DNA of 64,000 nt from Pseudacidovorax intermedius (GTDB taxonomy: Bacteria; Pseudomonadota; Gammaproteobacteria; Burkholderiales; Burkholderiaceae_C). The translations under genes were made by a program, and so were the position numbers. Under the pieces are notes generated by a model. The model worked only from the letters and a program-made list of their open reading frames with translations. It ran no database searches and was not told the origin of the DNA. The stretch covers positions 1 to 64,000 of the forward strand of contig NZ_LDSL01000004.1 in assembly GCF_001476815.1 (NCBI RefSeq), given 5' to 3'. Below, piece by piece: positions 45,097 to 54,020 of the stretch (position 1 is the first letter of the stretch; each line of letters opens with the position of its first letter).

Positions 45097-46362
45097 GTGA
45101 CCATTCCCATCCAGCCCGCCGCGTCCGCGGTGGCCGCCGCGCCGCAGGCCAACGACGTGCTGCACATGATGCGGCCGGGCCCGCTGCAGCTGGCCGCGTC
45201 GCCGCCGCTGTCGCTGTACATCCACCTGCCGTGGTGCCTGCGCAAGTGCCCCTACTGCGACTTCAATTCGCACGAATGGCGCGGCGAGGGCGATGCCGCG
45301 GCCGTCCCCGAGCAGCGCTACATCGACGCGCTGATCGCCGACCTGGACGCCGCGCTGCCGCTGGTGTGGGGCCGCACCGTGCACACCATCTTCATGGGCG
45401 GCGGCACGCCCAGCCTGTTCGCGCCCGAAAGCATCGACCGCCTGCTCGGTGCTGTACGCGCCCGCCTGCGGCTGGAGCCCGGCTGCGAGATCACGCTGGA
45501 GGCCAACCCCGGCACCTTCGAGCGCGACCGCTTCCGCGCCTACCGCGCCGCGGGGGTGACGCGCCTCTCGGTCGGCGTGCAGAGCTTCGACGACGCGCAC
45601 CTCAAGGCGCTGGGCCGCGTGCACGACCGCCGCCAGGCCATTGCCGGCGTGGAAGAGGCGGCCCAGGCCTTCGACACCTTCAACCTCGACCTGATGTATG
45701 CGTTGCCCGGGCAGACGCTGCAGGGCCTGGAGGGCGAACTCGACCAGGCCCTGGCCCTCGCGCCGCCGCACCTGTCGATCTACCACCTGACCATCGAGCC
45801 CAACACCTTCTTCGCCAAGCACCCGCCGGCGCTGCCCGAGGACGACATCGCCTATGCCATGCTCGACCGCATCACCGAGCGCACCGCCGCCGCGGGCCTG
45901 GCGCGCTACGAGGTGTCGGCCTATGCGCGGCAGGGCCACAGCTGCACGCACAACCTCAACTACTGGCAGTTCGGCGACTACCTGGGGCTGGGCGCCGGCG
46001 CGCACGGCAAGCTGAGCTTCGCCCACCGCATCGTGCGGCAGGTACGCGTGCGCGACCCGCAGCGCTACATGGCGCAGGCCCTGGCCGGCCAGGCCGTGGC
46101 CCAGAGCGACGACGTGGCGCTGGCGGATCTTCCCTTCGAGTTCATGCTGAATGCGCTGCGGCTGAAGGAAGGCTTCACGCTCGCGCAGTTCTGCGAGCGC
46201 ACGGGCCTGGCCATCAGCGCCATCCGCCGCCCGCTGGAAGAGGCCGAGGCCCGCGGCCTGCTGGCACGCGACCTGCACCGCGTGTGGCCGACCGAGCGGG
46301 GCATGGATTTTCTGAGCAACCTGCAGGCGATGTTCCTGCCGGAAGGCGGCGCGGCGGACTGA
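45097..46362 (+). CDS. hemW: Radical SAM haem chaperone HemW (HemN-like)
   Basis: A protein of about 421 residues. HemW binds haem and delivers it; it lacks the coproporphyrinogen oxidase activity of HemN. Seen: YIHLPWCLRKCPYCDFNSH with the CxxxCxxC iron-sulfur motif but without the fourth cysteine of HemN; TIFMGGGTPSLF; LSVGVQSFDD; and LGLGAGAHGKLSF. The GTG at 45097 is taken; the protein then has a disordered 30-residue start before the barrel. An ATG exists at LHMMRP further in. It closes rph-rdgB-hemW. Confidence 0.92.
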   Translation: MTIPIQPAASAVAAAPQANDVLHMMRPGPLQLAASPPLSLYIHLPWCLRKCPYCDFNSHEWRGEGDAAAVPEQRYIDALIADLDAALPLVWGRTVHTIFMGGGTPSLFAPESIDRLLGAVRARLRLEPGCEITLEANPGTFERDRFRAYRAAGVTRLSVGVQSFDDAHLKALGRVHDRRQAIAGVEEAAQAFDTFNLDLMYALPGQTLQGLEGELDQALALAPPHLSIYHLTIEPNTFFAKHPPALPEDDIAYAMLDRITERTAAAGLARYEVSAYARQGHSCTHNLNYWQFGDYLGLGAGAHGKLSFAHRIVRQVRVRDPQRYMAQALAGQAVAQSDDVALADLPFEFMLNALRLKEGFTLAQFCERTGLAISAIRRPLEEAEARGLLARDLHRVWPTERGMDFLSNLQAMFLPEGGAAD

Positions 46363-46460
46363 CGCGGCGGCGGCCACCGAAGGGCGCGGCGGTGCCTTTA
46401 CACTTGCGGCCTCTTTTCGCCTTCGGGCGCCGCCCGGCGCCACCGCAGAAGGCCGACCCA

Positions 46461-46548
46461 GGAAGCGTGGCAGAGTGGTCGATTGCACCGGTCTTGAAAA
46501 CCGGCGACGGGCAACCGTCCGTGAGTTCGAATCTCACCGCTTCCGCCA
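46461..46548 (+). tRNA. tRNA-Ser(UGA)
   Basis: An 88-nt class II tRNA: acceptor GGAAGCG/CGCTTCC, anticodon stem CCGGT/ACCGG with loop CTTGAAA (anticodon TGA), a long variable arm (CGACGGGCAACCGTCC) typical of serine tRNA, GTTCGAATC in the T loop, discriminator G and encoded CCA. A TACACT-TGCGGC motif at 46399-46410 may be its promoter. Confidence 0.97.
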
Positions 46549-46661
46549 GCGTCAAGCGTTGATCGCGCTGCCCTTGGCCAGCCATTTCCCCTCAGCCAGG
46601 CGCGGCGTCATCCGCCCCGCTGCGGCGAGGCTCGACGTCGGCACGCCTTCCATGCGTTGCT

Positions 46662-47450
46662 TCAAACCACACGCGCCGGCCGACGCAGCATCCGGCTGCG
46701 CGCATCCAGACCTCGGATCACCACGTCGATCCACGCGTCGAAGCTGCTGTGCAGCGGCTGTTCGCGGCCGCTCGCCCAGCGCAGCATGAACGCCTGGTTG
46801 CGCAGTTCGCCCACGTGGCGGGCCAGGTGCGGATGGCGCTGCGCGTCGACGGCGTCGATGCGGCTGCGGCAGGCGTCTTGCCACTCGGCGGCGGCCTCGG
46901 CCGGCGCGGCCGACAGCTCCAGGGTCGCAAAGCCGCACATGGCGGCGATGACGACGTTGAAGGCGTCCACCAGCGCCGGGCCCTCGAAGCGGGCTTCTTC
47001 CAGCGCGGCCAGCACGTAGTCGATCAGCGGCGCATCGACATTGACGTTCGTGGCCAGTTCGCTGGCCACGGCCGGGGCCAGGTGCGGATGCGCCCGCAAG
47101 GCGTCGCGAAAGCCGCGCATGAGCGCCGCCAGGCGCAGCTGCCAGCCGCCTTCGGGCAATCGCGCCGCCACGTTCTGCATCGCGAGTCCGATGGCGCCCG
47201 CCACCAGCGCGTCGCGGCTCGGCACATGCCAGTAGATCGCCGCCGGGTAGACGCCGAGGGCGGTCGCCAGGGCCCGGATGTTGAACGCCGCGAGGCCCTT
47301 TTCGTCGATCAGCGCCAGCGTGGCCTGCAGGATGCGCTCGCGTCCCAGCACGGCCGCGGCCGCGGCGTCGGTCTGCGGCTTGCGGGGCCGGCCAGGCCTG
47401 GCGCGGGTGGGGGCGGGTGTTCCTTTTTCAGGTTTGCGCGGGCTGGGCAT
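46662..47450 (-). CDS. TetR/AcrR family transcriptional regulator
   Basis: A 262-residue regulator. A basic N-terminal tail of about 30 residues (GRPRKPQT) precedes the helix-turn-helix ERILQATLALIDEKGLAAFNIRALATALGVYPAAIYWHVPSRDAL, read in parts. The C-terminal ligand domain is helical and of the TetR_C type. It is divergent from a class IV aminotransferase gene with a palindromic operator candidate in the 76-nt gap, so it probably represses that gene and perhaps itself. The inducer is unknown. Confidence 0.88.
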   Translation of the reverse strand: MPSPRKPEKGTPAPTRARPGRPRKPQTDAAAAAVLGRERILQATLALIDEKGLAAFNIRALATALGVYPAAIYWHVPSRDALVAGAIGLAMQNVAARLPEGGWQLRLAALMRGFRDALRAHPHLAPAVASELATNVNVDAPLIDYVLAALEEARFEGPALVDAFNVVIAAMCGFATLELSAAPAEAAAEWQDACRSRIDAVDAQRHPHLARHVGELRNQAFMLRWASGREQPLHSSFDAWIDVVIRGLDARSRMLRRPARVV

Positions 47451-47469
47451 GGCCGGATTCTAAGGAGCC

Positions 47470-47514
47470 TTGTTTTCTGTTCAATTTTTATTAGACTGCG
47501 TTCAATTAATTGAA
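47470..47514 (+). promoter_or_regulatory. Promoter and palindromic operator of the class IV aminotransferase gene
   Basis: TTGTTT (47470-47475), a 16-nt spacer and TAGACT (47492-47497). A perfect 14-bp palindrome, TTCAATTAATTGAA (47501-47514), covers the expected start of transcription; TTCAATTTTT at 47480 is a half match. The placement suits repression by the divergent TetR protein. Confidence 0.65.
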
Positions 47515-47526
47515 GGAGTGCCTGCC

Positions 47527-48447
47527 ATGCCCGTTCCGCCGACCCCGCCCGTGAACCAGTTCGACGGCGGCTGCGTGTTCATCGACGGGGCGTATGCACC
47601 GCTGTCGGAAGCCAAGATCTCGATGTTCGACTGGGGCTTCACGCGCTCCGACGTGACCTACGACGTGGCGACCACGTGGCGGGGCCGCTTCTTCCGGCTC
47701 GACGCGCACATGGACCGCTTCTTCCGCAGCCTGGAGAAGATGCACCTGGCCATCCCCTATGACCGTGCGCAGCTGCGCGAGATCCTTCACGGCTGCGTGC
47801 GGGCCGGCGGTCTGCAGGACGCCTACGTCGCCATGGTCTGCACGCGCGGCGTGCCGGCCAAGGGCGCTCGGGATCCGCGGCTGGCCCAGAACCGCTTCTA
47901 TGCCTATGCCGTGCCCTACGTCTGGATCGCCTCGCGCGAGAAGCAGCTGGCGGGCATCGACCTGCACGTCAGCGAGCGCATCCGCATCGCGCCGGAATCG
48001 GTGGATCCCACGATCAAGAACTACCACTGGATCGACCTGGTGCAGTCGATGTTCGACGCCTACGACCAGGGCCGCGACACCAGCTGCATGGTGGACGCGC
48101 AGGGCAACATCACCGAGGGCCCGGGTTTCAACGTGTTCGCAGTGAAGGACGGCACCGTGTACACCGCCGACCGTGGCGTGCTCGAAGGCATTTCGCGCCG
48201 CACGGCGATCGAGTTGTGCGGCCGCTTCGGCATTGCGCTGCGCGTCGGGCCGCTGCCGGCCGCCCTGCTGCGCAGCGCGGACGAGGTGTTCATCACCTCC
48301 AGCGGCGGCGGCGTGTTGCCCATCGCCAAACTCGATGGCCGGCCGCTGCCTGCCTTCCCGGGCCCGATCACCACGCGTCTGTACGACGGCTACTGGGAGA
48401 TGCACGACGAGGCTGGCCTGAACGACCCGGTGTCCTACCAGCCCTGA
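47527..48447 (+). CDS. Class IV PLP aminotransferase (branched-chain / D-amino acid type)
   Basis: A 306-residue fold-type IV PLP enzyme related to IlvE, D-amino acid aminotransferase and aminodeoxychorismate lyase. Seen: FDWGFTRSDVTYDVATTWRGRFFRLDAHMDRFFRSL, the family N-terminus; the PLP lysine in TIKNYHWIDLVQ; ITEGPGFNVFAV; and RSADEVFITSSGGGVLPI. It is not next to ilv or pab genes; a role as (R)-amine or D-amino acid transaminase is possible. A strong GAAGGAG site precedes the ATG. It is likely under the divergent TetR protein. Substrate unknown. Confidence 0.88.
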   Translation: MPVPPTPPVNQFDGGCVFIDGAYAPLSEAKISMFDWGFTRSDVTYDVATTWRGRFFRLDAHMDRFFRSLEKMHLAIPYDRAQLREILHGCVRAGGLQDAYVAMVCTRGVPAKGARDPRLAQNRFYAYAVPYVWIASREKQLAGIDLHVSERIRIAPESVDPTIKNYHWIDLVQSMFDAYDQGRDTSCMVDAQGNITEGPGFNVFAVKDGTVYTADRGVLEGISRRTAIELCGRFGIALRVGPLPAALLRSADEVFITSSGGGVLPIAKLDGRPLPAFPGPITTRLYDGYWEMHDEAGLNDPVSYQP

Positions 48448-48460
48448 ACGCCGCCCCTCT

Positions 48461-50716
48461 TCATCCTTCCGGCCCTTTCGCCGACCCCACCGCCCACCAC
48501 GCCGGCAGCAGCCGCCGCACCTGCGGCGTGGCGAAGCGGTCGTCCAGCAGGTGCACCGTGCCGCGGTCCTGCTCGGTGCGCACCACGCGGCCGGCGGCCT
48601 GCACCACCTTGCGCAGGCCGGGATAGAGGTAGGTGTAGTCGTAGCCCTGGCCGAACATCGCCTCCATGCGTTCGCGCACCACCTCGTGCGCCTCGTCGTG
48701 CTGCGGCAGGCCCAGGCTGGCGATGAAGGCGCCGATGAGCCGGTCGCCGGGCAGGTCCACGCCCTCGGCGAAGGCGCCGCCCAGCACGGCGAAGGCGATG
48801 CCGCGGCCGCCGGCCCGGAAGCGCGCGACGAAGGCCGTGCGCTCGGCCTCGGACATGGCGGCCGACTGCCGCCACACCGGCACCTGCGGATGGCGCGCGG
48901 CGAAGTCGTCGAAGGCCATCTGCAGGTGCGCGAAGCTGCTGAAGAAGGCGATGTAGTTGCCGGGCGCGCGGGCGTACTGCGCCGCCATCACGGCCGTCAC
49001 GCGGGCCAGCGAGCGGGGCCGGTCGCGCAGGCGGGTGGAGACGTCGAGCGCGATCTCCACCTGCAGCTGCTCGGCCTTGAAGGGTGAGGCCACGTCCAGC
49101 TCCACCGCATCGCGCGGCACGCCCAGCAGGTCGCGGTAGTAGCCGAAGGGCGCCAGCGTGCCGGAGAAGCACACGGTGGTCATGGCCGCCTGGAAGCGCG
49201 GCCGCAGGAAGCCCGCCGGCACCACGTTGCGGATGGCCAGCGTCTGCGGCCGGCCGGCCGGGTCGGCACCGAGCTCCAGCACCGAGTGCGGCCCGAAGGC
49301 CTCGGCCAGGCGCACCAGCGCCAGCAGCGCGAAGAAGAAGTCCTGCAGTGCGCCCGCCAGGGCCTCGGGCTGCTGCGCCACGTGCTCGGCCAGGGCGGAC
49401 GCGGCCTCGGCCATGGCGCGCGACAGCCGCTCGGGCAGCAGCGGCAGCGCGGCGTAGGGGCCGGGCTGGGCCTGCGCCAGCTGGCGCCACTCGCGGCGCA
49501 ACGCGGCCAGGGCCGGGCGTACCGGGCCCACCGCGTCGGCAGCGACGGCTTCGAGCGATTCGCGGCCCAGCGTGGCCGAGTACATGGCGCGGGCGCGGTC
49601 GACCAGATTGTGGGCCTCGTCCACCAGCACGGCCACCTTCCATTCCTCGTCGCGCGTCAGGGCGTGCAGCAGCGCGCTGGCGTCGAACCAGTAGTGGTAG
49701 TCGGCCACCACCACGTCGCTCCAGCGCACCATCTCCTGCGCCAGGTAGTAGGGACAGACCTCATGGGCGAGGGCGAGCTCGCGCAGGGCCGGGCGGTCCA
49801 GCCAGCCGCGCTGCGCCGCGGCGTCGCGCGCGGCCGGCAGCCGGTCGTAGAAGCCGCGCGCCAGCGGGCAGCCCTCGCCGGTGCAGGGCGCCCCGGGGCG
49901 CTCGCAGGCGGATTCGCGCGCCGCCAGTTCCAGCACCCGCAGCGGCCGGCCCCCGGCCAGCAGGTCCAGCCCGTCCAGCGCGATGCGCCGCCCGGGCGTC
50001 TTGGCGGTGAGGAAGAACACCTTGTCGGTGCCGTGGGCCGCCATGCCGCGCAGCAGCGGGTAGAGTGTGGCGAGGGTCTTGCCGATGCCGGTGGGCGCCT
50101 GGGCCAGCAGGCATCGGCGCGCGGCGGCGGCGCGGTAGACGTCGCGCGACAGCTTGTGCTGCCCGGCGCGGAAGTCGCCGTGCGGAAAGTGCAGCCCGGC
50201 CAGCTGCGCATTGCGCCGCTCGCGGTGCTGCGCCTCCTGCGCGGCCCAGCCGGCGTAGGCGCGGCACAGGGCCTCGAAGCCGGCCTGCAGCTCGGCGCGG
50301 GTGGCCTGCTGCTCCAGCACCGTCTCCTCGCCGGTGCCCAGGTCCAGGTAGACCAGGGCGACGGTCAGGCCGTCCAGGCCGTCCCGGGCGCACAGCAGGG
50401 CGCCATAGGTGCGGGCCTGGGCCCAGTGCAGGGCGCGGTGGTTGGCTTTGATGCGGGCGAAGTCGCCGCGGAAGGTCTTGATCTCCTCCACCCGGCGGCG
50501 GCCGGCGTCGTAGCCGTCGGCACGGCCGCGCACGTGCAGGCCGTCCACCTCGGCCGACAGGCTCACTTCCCGCTCGTAGCCCGGCCCGCGGCGCGACTGC
50601 ACCAGGGTGTGGCCGGCCTGGCCTTCCTGGGCCGTGGGTGCGGGGGCGAAGCGGAAGTCCAGGTCGCCCGCCTTGGCCGCAAAGGCGCAGAGGGTCTTGA
50701 CGGAGACGTGGAGCAT
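48461..50716 (-). CDS. XPD/DinG-like DNA helicase with N-terminal PD-(D/E)XK-like domain
   Basis: A 751-residue protein. Residues about 1-165 resemble a RecB-type nuclease: GRADGYD (D67) and VEEIKT (E78, K80), spaced as in PD-(D/E)XK enzymes. Then an Rad3-type SF2 helicase: Walker A QAPTGIGKT (K213), cysteines C271, C278, C283 and C321 placed as for a 4Fe-4S cluster, DEAH at 366-369, CFSGTLAPFGYYRDLLG, and the late FRAGGRGIAFAVLGGAFAEGVD and VVQAAGRVVRTEQDRG. This suggests a 5'-3' DNA-repair helicase with a nuclease or DNA-binding module. Start at 50716 chosen: the frame upstream is non-coding. Confidence 0.87.
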   Translation of the reverse strand: MLHVSVKTLCAFAAKAGDLDFRFAPAPTAQEGQAGHTLVQSRRGPGYEREVSLSAEVDGLHVRGRADGYDAGRRRVEEIKTFRGDFARIKANHRALHWAQARTYGALLCARDGLDGLTVALVYLDLGTGEETVLEQQATRAELQAGFEALCRAYAGWAAQEAQHRERRNAQLAGLHFPHGDFRAGQHKLSRDVYRAAAARRCLLAQAPTGIGKTLATLYPLLRGMAAHGTDKVFFLTAKTPGRRIALDGLDLLAGGRPLRVLELAARESACERPGAPCTGEGCPLARGFYDRLPAARDAAAQRGWLDRPALRELALAHEVCPYYLAQEMVRWSDVVVADYHYWFDASALLHALTRDEEWKVAVLVDEAHNLVDRARAMYSATLGRESLEAVAADAVGPVRPALAALRREWRQLAQAQPGPYAALPLLPERLSRAMAEAASALAEHVAQQPEALAGALQDFFFALLALVRLAEAFGPHSVLELGADPAGRPQTLAIRNVVPAGFLRPRFQAAMTTVCFSGTLAPFGYYRDLLGVPRDAVELDVASPFKAEQLQVEIALDVSTRLRDRPRSLARVTAVMAAQYARAPGNYIAFFSSFAHLQMAFDDFAARHPQVPVWRQSAAMSEAERTAFVARFRAGGRGIAFAVLGGAFAEGVDLPGDRLIGAFIASLGLPQHDEAHEVVRERMEAMFGQGYDYTYLYPGLRKVVQAAGRVVRTEQDRGTVHLLDDRFATPQVRRLLPAWWAVGSAKGPEG

Positions 50717-50892
50717 CGAAGCAGCGGGGCGTGGAGGAAGGACGCACGCCGATGCCGGGCGCCGCATGGCAGCCCGGCATCGAAGGCTGGACGAATGTAC
50801 AGAAGTCCGGCCCCCTGCGCCGGGGGCTGGACTTCGGCGCAGCCCCGCCAGACGATGCTTGGCCATGCCCTGCAGGGGAGGAGGCGCGCCGT

Positions 50893-51174
50893 TCAGCGGC
50901 CGGGCGGCGCCTGCCGGCCCTTTCGGGTCTTGCCCGGCCAGGGCGGCGGCTCGGTGTTGGGGTTCGGGCGCATGGATTCGTGTACGCCCCAGGGCGTGGC
51001 GCCGTCGTGCTCGTCGGCCTCGGCGTTCTGGCGCTTGTCCGCCATGCGCTCGTGCGGGCCGGGGCGGACGGTGTCGCCCTCGGGGTAGCCCTTGGCGGCG
51101 CCGAGATTGCTGGCGGCGCCGTCGGTGGTGGGGCGGCTGCCTTCGCCGCTGTCCATGATGCGGGTGGTGCTCAT
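50893..51174 (-). CDS. Small hydrophilic protein of unknown function
   Basis: A 93-residue, highly charged protein without hydrophobic segments (MSTTRIMDSGEGSRPTTDG..., with PEGDTVRPGPHERMADKRQN and a proline-rich end). It is predicted to be disordered. The start has a GGAG ribosome-binding site (rev. strand near 51183). No family recognised. It lies near two other disordered small genes flanking the alcohol dehydrogenase, and may belong to a stress-linked set. The stop lies about 175 nt before the helicase start. Confidence 0.6.
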   Translation of the reverse strand: MSTTRIMDSGEGSRPTTDGAASNLGAAKGYPEGDTVRPGPHERMADKRQNAEADEHDGATPWGVHESMRPNPNTEPPPWPGKTRKGRQAPPGR

Positions 51175-51525
51175 CCTTCGTGCTCCTGGGTCTGACGGCG
51201 CGGCCGGGGAGGGCGGCGCCGGGTCCGGCGCGGCCAGTTGGGTGGCCGTGACGGCGTGATCGACCAAGGTGCGGCGCAGTCCGCTCGCCGCACGTAGGCC
51301 GCGGCGCAGGACGGCGTGCGTACAGGCCGCGCCAGTTGCCGTCGCAAGGCTCGGCAACGCATGTCCCCAGGCATCGCACGCCGCAGGGACGCGACTGCGC
51401 TCGCACGCGGACGCCGTGCTGCGGCTTTTCCTACCCGGGCGCCGGATGCGCCTGAACAGCCTCGGACCTGTCGCCGCCCGGCGCGGCCCACACCGCACGC
51501 CAGCCCATTCCCGAGGAGCATTGCC
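51175..51525. other. Intergenic region, 351 nt, no gene seen
   Basis: A divergent promoter region between the small hydrophilic gene and the alcohol dehydrogenase. No tRNA, repeat copy or convincing sigma-70 promoter is seen; only a CCGAGGAGCATTGCC ribosome-binding region before the dehydrogenase start. Confidence 0.6.
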
Positions 51526-52689
51526 ATGAAAGCCCTGACCTACCACGGCAGCCGCGACGTGCGGCTGGAAACGGTGGCCGACCCCGGCCTGCAGCACGAC
51601 GACGACATCGTGCTGCGCGTGACCGCCACCGCCATCTGCGGCTCCGACCTGCACATCTACCGCGGCAAGATCCCCGCCATGGAGACGGGCGACGTGCTCG
51701 GCCACGAGTTCATGGGCATCGTGGAGGAGGTCGGCAGCGGCGTCACCCGCGTCCGGCCCGGCGACCGGGTCGTGGTGCCCTTCACCATTGCCTGCGGTGG
51801 CTGCTTCTTCTGCAGCCGTTCGCTCTTCGCGGCCTGCGAGACCACCAATCCGGGCCGCGGTGCCATCCTCAACAGGAAGCAGCTGCGGCCCGGCGCCGGC
51901 ATGTTCGGCTACTCGCACCTGTACGGCGGCTATGCCGGCGGCCAGGCGGAATACGTGCGCGTGCCCAAGGCCAACGTCGGCCCGCTGGTGCTGCCGCCCG
52001 GCCTGCCGGACGAGCAGGTGCTGTTCCTGTCCGACATCCTGCCGACGGGCTACCAGGCGGTGATCAATGCCGAAGTGCAGGAGGGTTCTACGGTCGCCAT
52101 CTTCGGCGCCGGGCCCGTGGGGCTGATGGCGGCCGCCTGCGCGCAGATGCAGGGCGCCGCGCGCATCTTCATGATCGACAACCAGACCGACCGCCTGGCC
52201 TTCGCGCTGCGCACCTACGGGGTGGAGACGCTCAACTTCGACGACAGCGACGACCCGGCCGCCGAGATCATCGAGCGCACTGACGGCCGCGGCGTGGACG
52301 CCTGCATCGACGCCGTCGGCTTCGAGGCCAAGGGCAGCATGCTGGAGACGGCGCTCACGGCCGTGCGGCTGGAGGGCTCCAGCGGCAAGGCGCTGCGCCA
52401 GGCCATGGCGGCCGTGCGCCGCGGCGGCGTGGTGAGCGTGCCGGGCGTGTACGCCGGCTTCATCCACGGCTTCCTCTTCGGCGACGCCTTCGAGAAGGGC
52501 CTGACCTTCAAGATGGGCCAGACCCACGTGCAGCAGCACATGCCCTACCTCCTCGACTGCATCCAGGAAGGGCGGCTGAAGCCGGCGGCCATCATTTCGC
52601 ACCGTCTGACGCTGGACGAGGCGGTGCGGGGCTACAAGCTTTTCGACACGGCCGAGGACGGCTGCCTGAAGGTCGTGCTCACGCCGTGA
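51526..52689 (+). CDS. Zinc-dependent alcohol dehydrogenase (MDR family, glutathione-independent formaldehyde dehydrogenase-like)
   Basis: A 387-residue MDR enzyme. Seen: catalytic zinc ligands in [11 protein letters not shown] and [12 protein letters not shown], a structural zinc site [15 protein letters not shown], the nucleotide-binding [16 protein letters not shown], and the long form with [23 protein letters not shown], typical of the FDH/ThreonineDH-like subfamily seen with stress genes. It oxidises an alcohol or aldehyde with NAD(P). GAGGAG precedes the ATG. It is followed 85 nt on by a small disordered gene. Substrate not determined. Confidence 0.9.
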   Translation: MKALTYHGSRDVRLETVADPGLQHDDDIVLRVTATAICGSDLHIYRGKIPAMETGDVLGHEFMGIVEEVGSGVTRVRPGDRVVVPFTIACGGCFFCSRSLFAACETTNPGRGAILNRKQLRPGAGMFGYSHLYGGYAGGQAEYVRVPKANVGPLVLPPGLPDEQVLFLSDILPTGYQAVINAEVQEGSTVAIFGAGPVGLMAAACAQMQGAARIFMIDNQTDRLAFALRTYGVETLNFDDSDDPAAEIIERTDGRGVDACIDAVGFEAKGSMLETALTAVRLEGSSGKALRQAMAAVRRGGVVSVPGVYAGFIHGFLFGDAFEKGLTFKMGQTHVQQHMPYLLDCIQEGRLKPAAIISHRLTLDEAVRGYKLFDTAEDGCLKVVLTP

Positions 52690-52774
52690 CGCTCGCACGC
52701 CCTCAGGCGCCGACCCTGGGCGGCCCGCGCAGCCGGCCGCCGCCTTCCGCCCATCATTTCCAGGAGACCTGCCC

Positions 52775-53137
52775 ATGCCCGACAACGACGACCGCCGCCG
52801 CGCACCCCCAGGGGGCGTGGGCGAAGACCCGGCCCGCACTCTCGACGGTGGCCGCGTGCCCGATGCCGGCACGCCGCCCGAGCAAATCCCCATGCCGCGT
52901 CCGCCCGTGGTGGGCGATGCACGCCATCCGCCCACCACGCAGTTCGACCAGGACGACGCCCCCGCCGGCGACCGGGGCGATGGCGGCCGGCGCCATGCGC
53001 AGGCGCTGCGCGACGTGAGCGGCGTGCCGGGTGGGCCGGCGGACGAGGGCGCGGCCCCGGGCGAGGCGCGGACCGAGCCCGCTGCCTCGCCAGTGGTTCA
53101 GCCGCCGTCGCAGCGGGGCCAGTCCGGGACGCCCTGA
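52775..53137 (+). CDS. Small disordered protein, 120 aa
   Basis: A proline-, glycine- and aspartate-rich protein without hydrophobic core (DDRRRAPPGGVGEDPARTL, DQDDAPAGDRGDGGRRH). It has a good AGGAG site before the ATG and G+C-rich codon use like its neighbours. No family recognised. It lies behind the alcohol dehydrogenase in the same direction and ends 6 nt from a convergent small secreted gene. It may be a stress-related, unstructured protein. Confidence 0.55.
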   Translation: MPDNDDRRRAPPGGVGEDPARTLDGGRVPDAGTPPEQIPMPRPPVVGDARHPPTTQFDQDDAPAGDRGDGGRRHAQALRDVSGVPGGPADEGAAPGEARTEPAASPVVQPPSQRGQSGTP

Positions 53138-53143
53138 GCGCGG

Positions 53144-53509
53144 CTAGCGGCCCTGGCGCGTGCCGGGCTTGGGCGCCTGATCGGTCTCGGTCGTCCGGTT
53201 GCCCGATCCGGCGGCGCGCTGCCCGCCGAGGCCGCCCGGTTGCCCCGCGCCGGCCTGCCGGCCATGGCCGCTGCTGACGTCGGGCTGGTCAGGATTGGTG
53301 CGCCTGCCCGCGTCATCGGGCGTCGGTGCCGCGGTCTGCGGCGGGCGTGAGGCGGGCGCAGGCGCGGCCCGTCCGCTGGTCCCCGGCGTTTCACTGCCTT
53401 GCGGATTGCCGCGGGGATTGCCGGAGCCCTGGGCGAAGGCCGTCAGCGACAGGAGGAGGGCGGCGACCCCGCCCACCGCGCGGCCCCACCGCCGGTCAGT
53501 GGCTGCCAC
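53144..53509 (-). CDS. Small secreted, glycine/proline-rich protein
   Basis: About 121 residues. A clear signal peptide (MAATDRRWGR, hydrophobic AVGGVAALLLSLTAFA, then AQG) is followed by a Gly/Asn/Pro/Gln-rich disordered mature part. The GTG at 53509 gives the best signal peptide; an ATG at 53563 would add 18 residues. It overlaps the next upstream small ORF by 14 nt. The exported product would be periplasmic. No family recognised. Confidence 0.5.
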   Translation of the reverse strand: MAATDRRWGRAVGGVAALLLSLTAFAQGSGNPRGNPQGSETPGTSGRAAPAPASRPPQTAAPTPDDAGRRTNPDQPDVSSGHGRQAGAGQPGGLGGQRAAGSGNRTTETDQAPKPGTRQGR

Positions 53510-53669
53510 GGATTTCGCGCGCCTGCTTCTGGTTGTGGCTGCCGACGTGGTCCTCGCGGTCATGGCGGCTCTGGGGCGTGCGCTGCGGCGTCTCGCCGGG
53601 TCGGGATGCCTGCGCGCTCTGCGGTGCGTGCGGGGTGGGGCGGGGATGGCCGCGGTGCGTGTTGGTCAT
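53496..53669 (-). CDS. Small His/Arg/Gln-rich protein, 57 aa
   Basis: A short hydrophilic protein (MTNTHRGHPRPTPHAPQ...) with a GAGAGG ribosome-binding site. It lies directly upstream of the secreted protein gene on the same strand, so the two may be co-translated. Histidine-rich composition might suit metal binding, but this is speculation. No family recognised. Confidence 0.45.
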   Translation of the reverse strand: MTNTHRGHPRPTPHAPQSAQASRPGETPQRTPQSRHDREDHVGSHNQKQAREIRGSH

Positions 53670-54020
53670 GGTCTTGCCTCTCATGGGCGGGCGCCTGGCG
53701 ATAGATGTACGGCCGTCGTGGCCGCAAGCACCGACGCCGCGGCGCCCTGGGTGGAAGGAACTCTTACCTTCTTCCCGGCGCGCTGCGCCGTTGTCGGACG
53801 TTGGCGGATCGCACGTCGGCCATGCGGACGCTGTGCAGCGTGGCAGCAGGCAGGCCTGCAAGACGGCCATGGCATGCCGCAAGCCTTGCGGCAACAGTTG
53901 CCGAAATGCGCGTACCGTGCCTCCGCTTCGGCATCAACATCAGCCTTGTGCGCCTAACAGTGCCCAAAATGCTTCATTTCGCGCAGATGTACGCGGCATG
54001 GGAGTTGCCAGCAAACCCTC
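53670..54020. other. Intergenic region, 351 nt, no gene seen
   Basis: Lies between the small genes and the first LuxR-type regulator. Its right end is less GC-rich (around 53930-54020). No clear promoter, repeat or RNA gene is evident. Confidence 0.55.

Noticed and set aside
46399-46410. A full promoter for tRNA-Ser
   Set aside because: The -10-like box is plausible but there is no -35 hexamer at a suitable distance, so it is mentioned only with the motif finding and not annotated separately.
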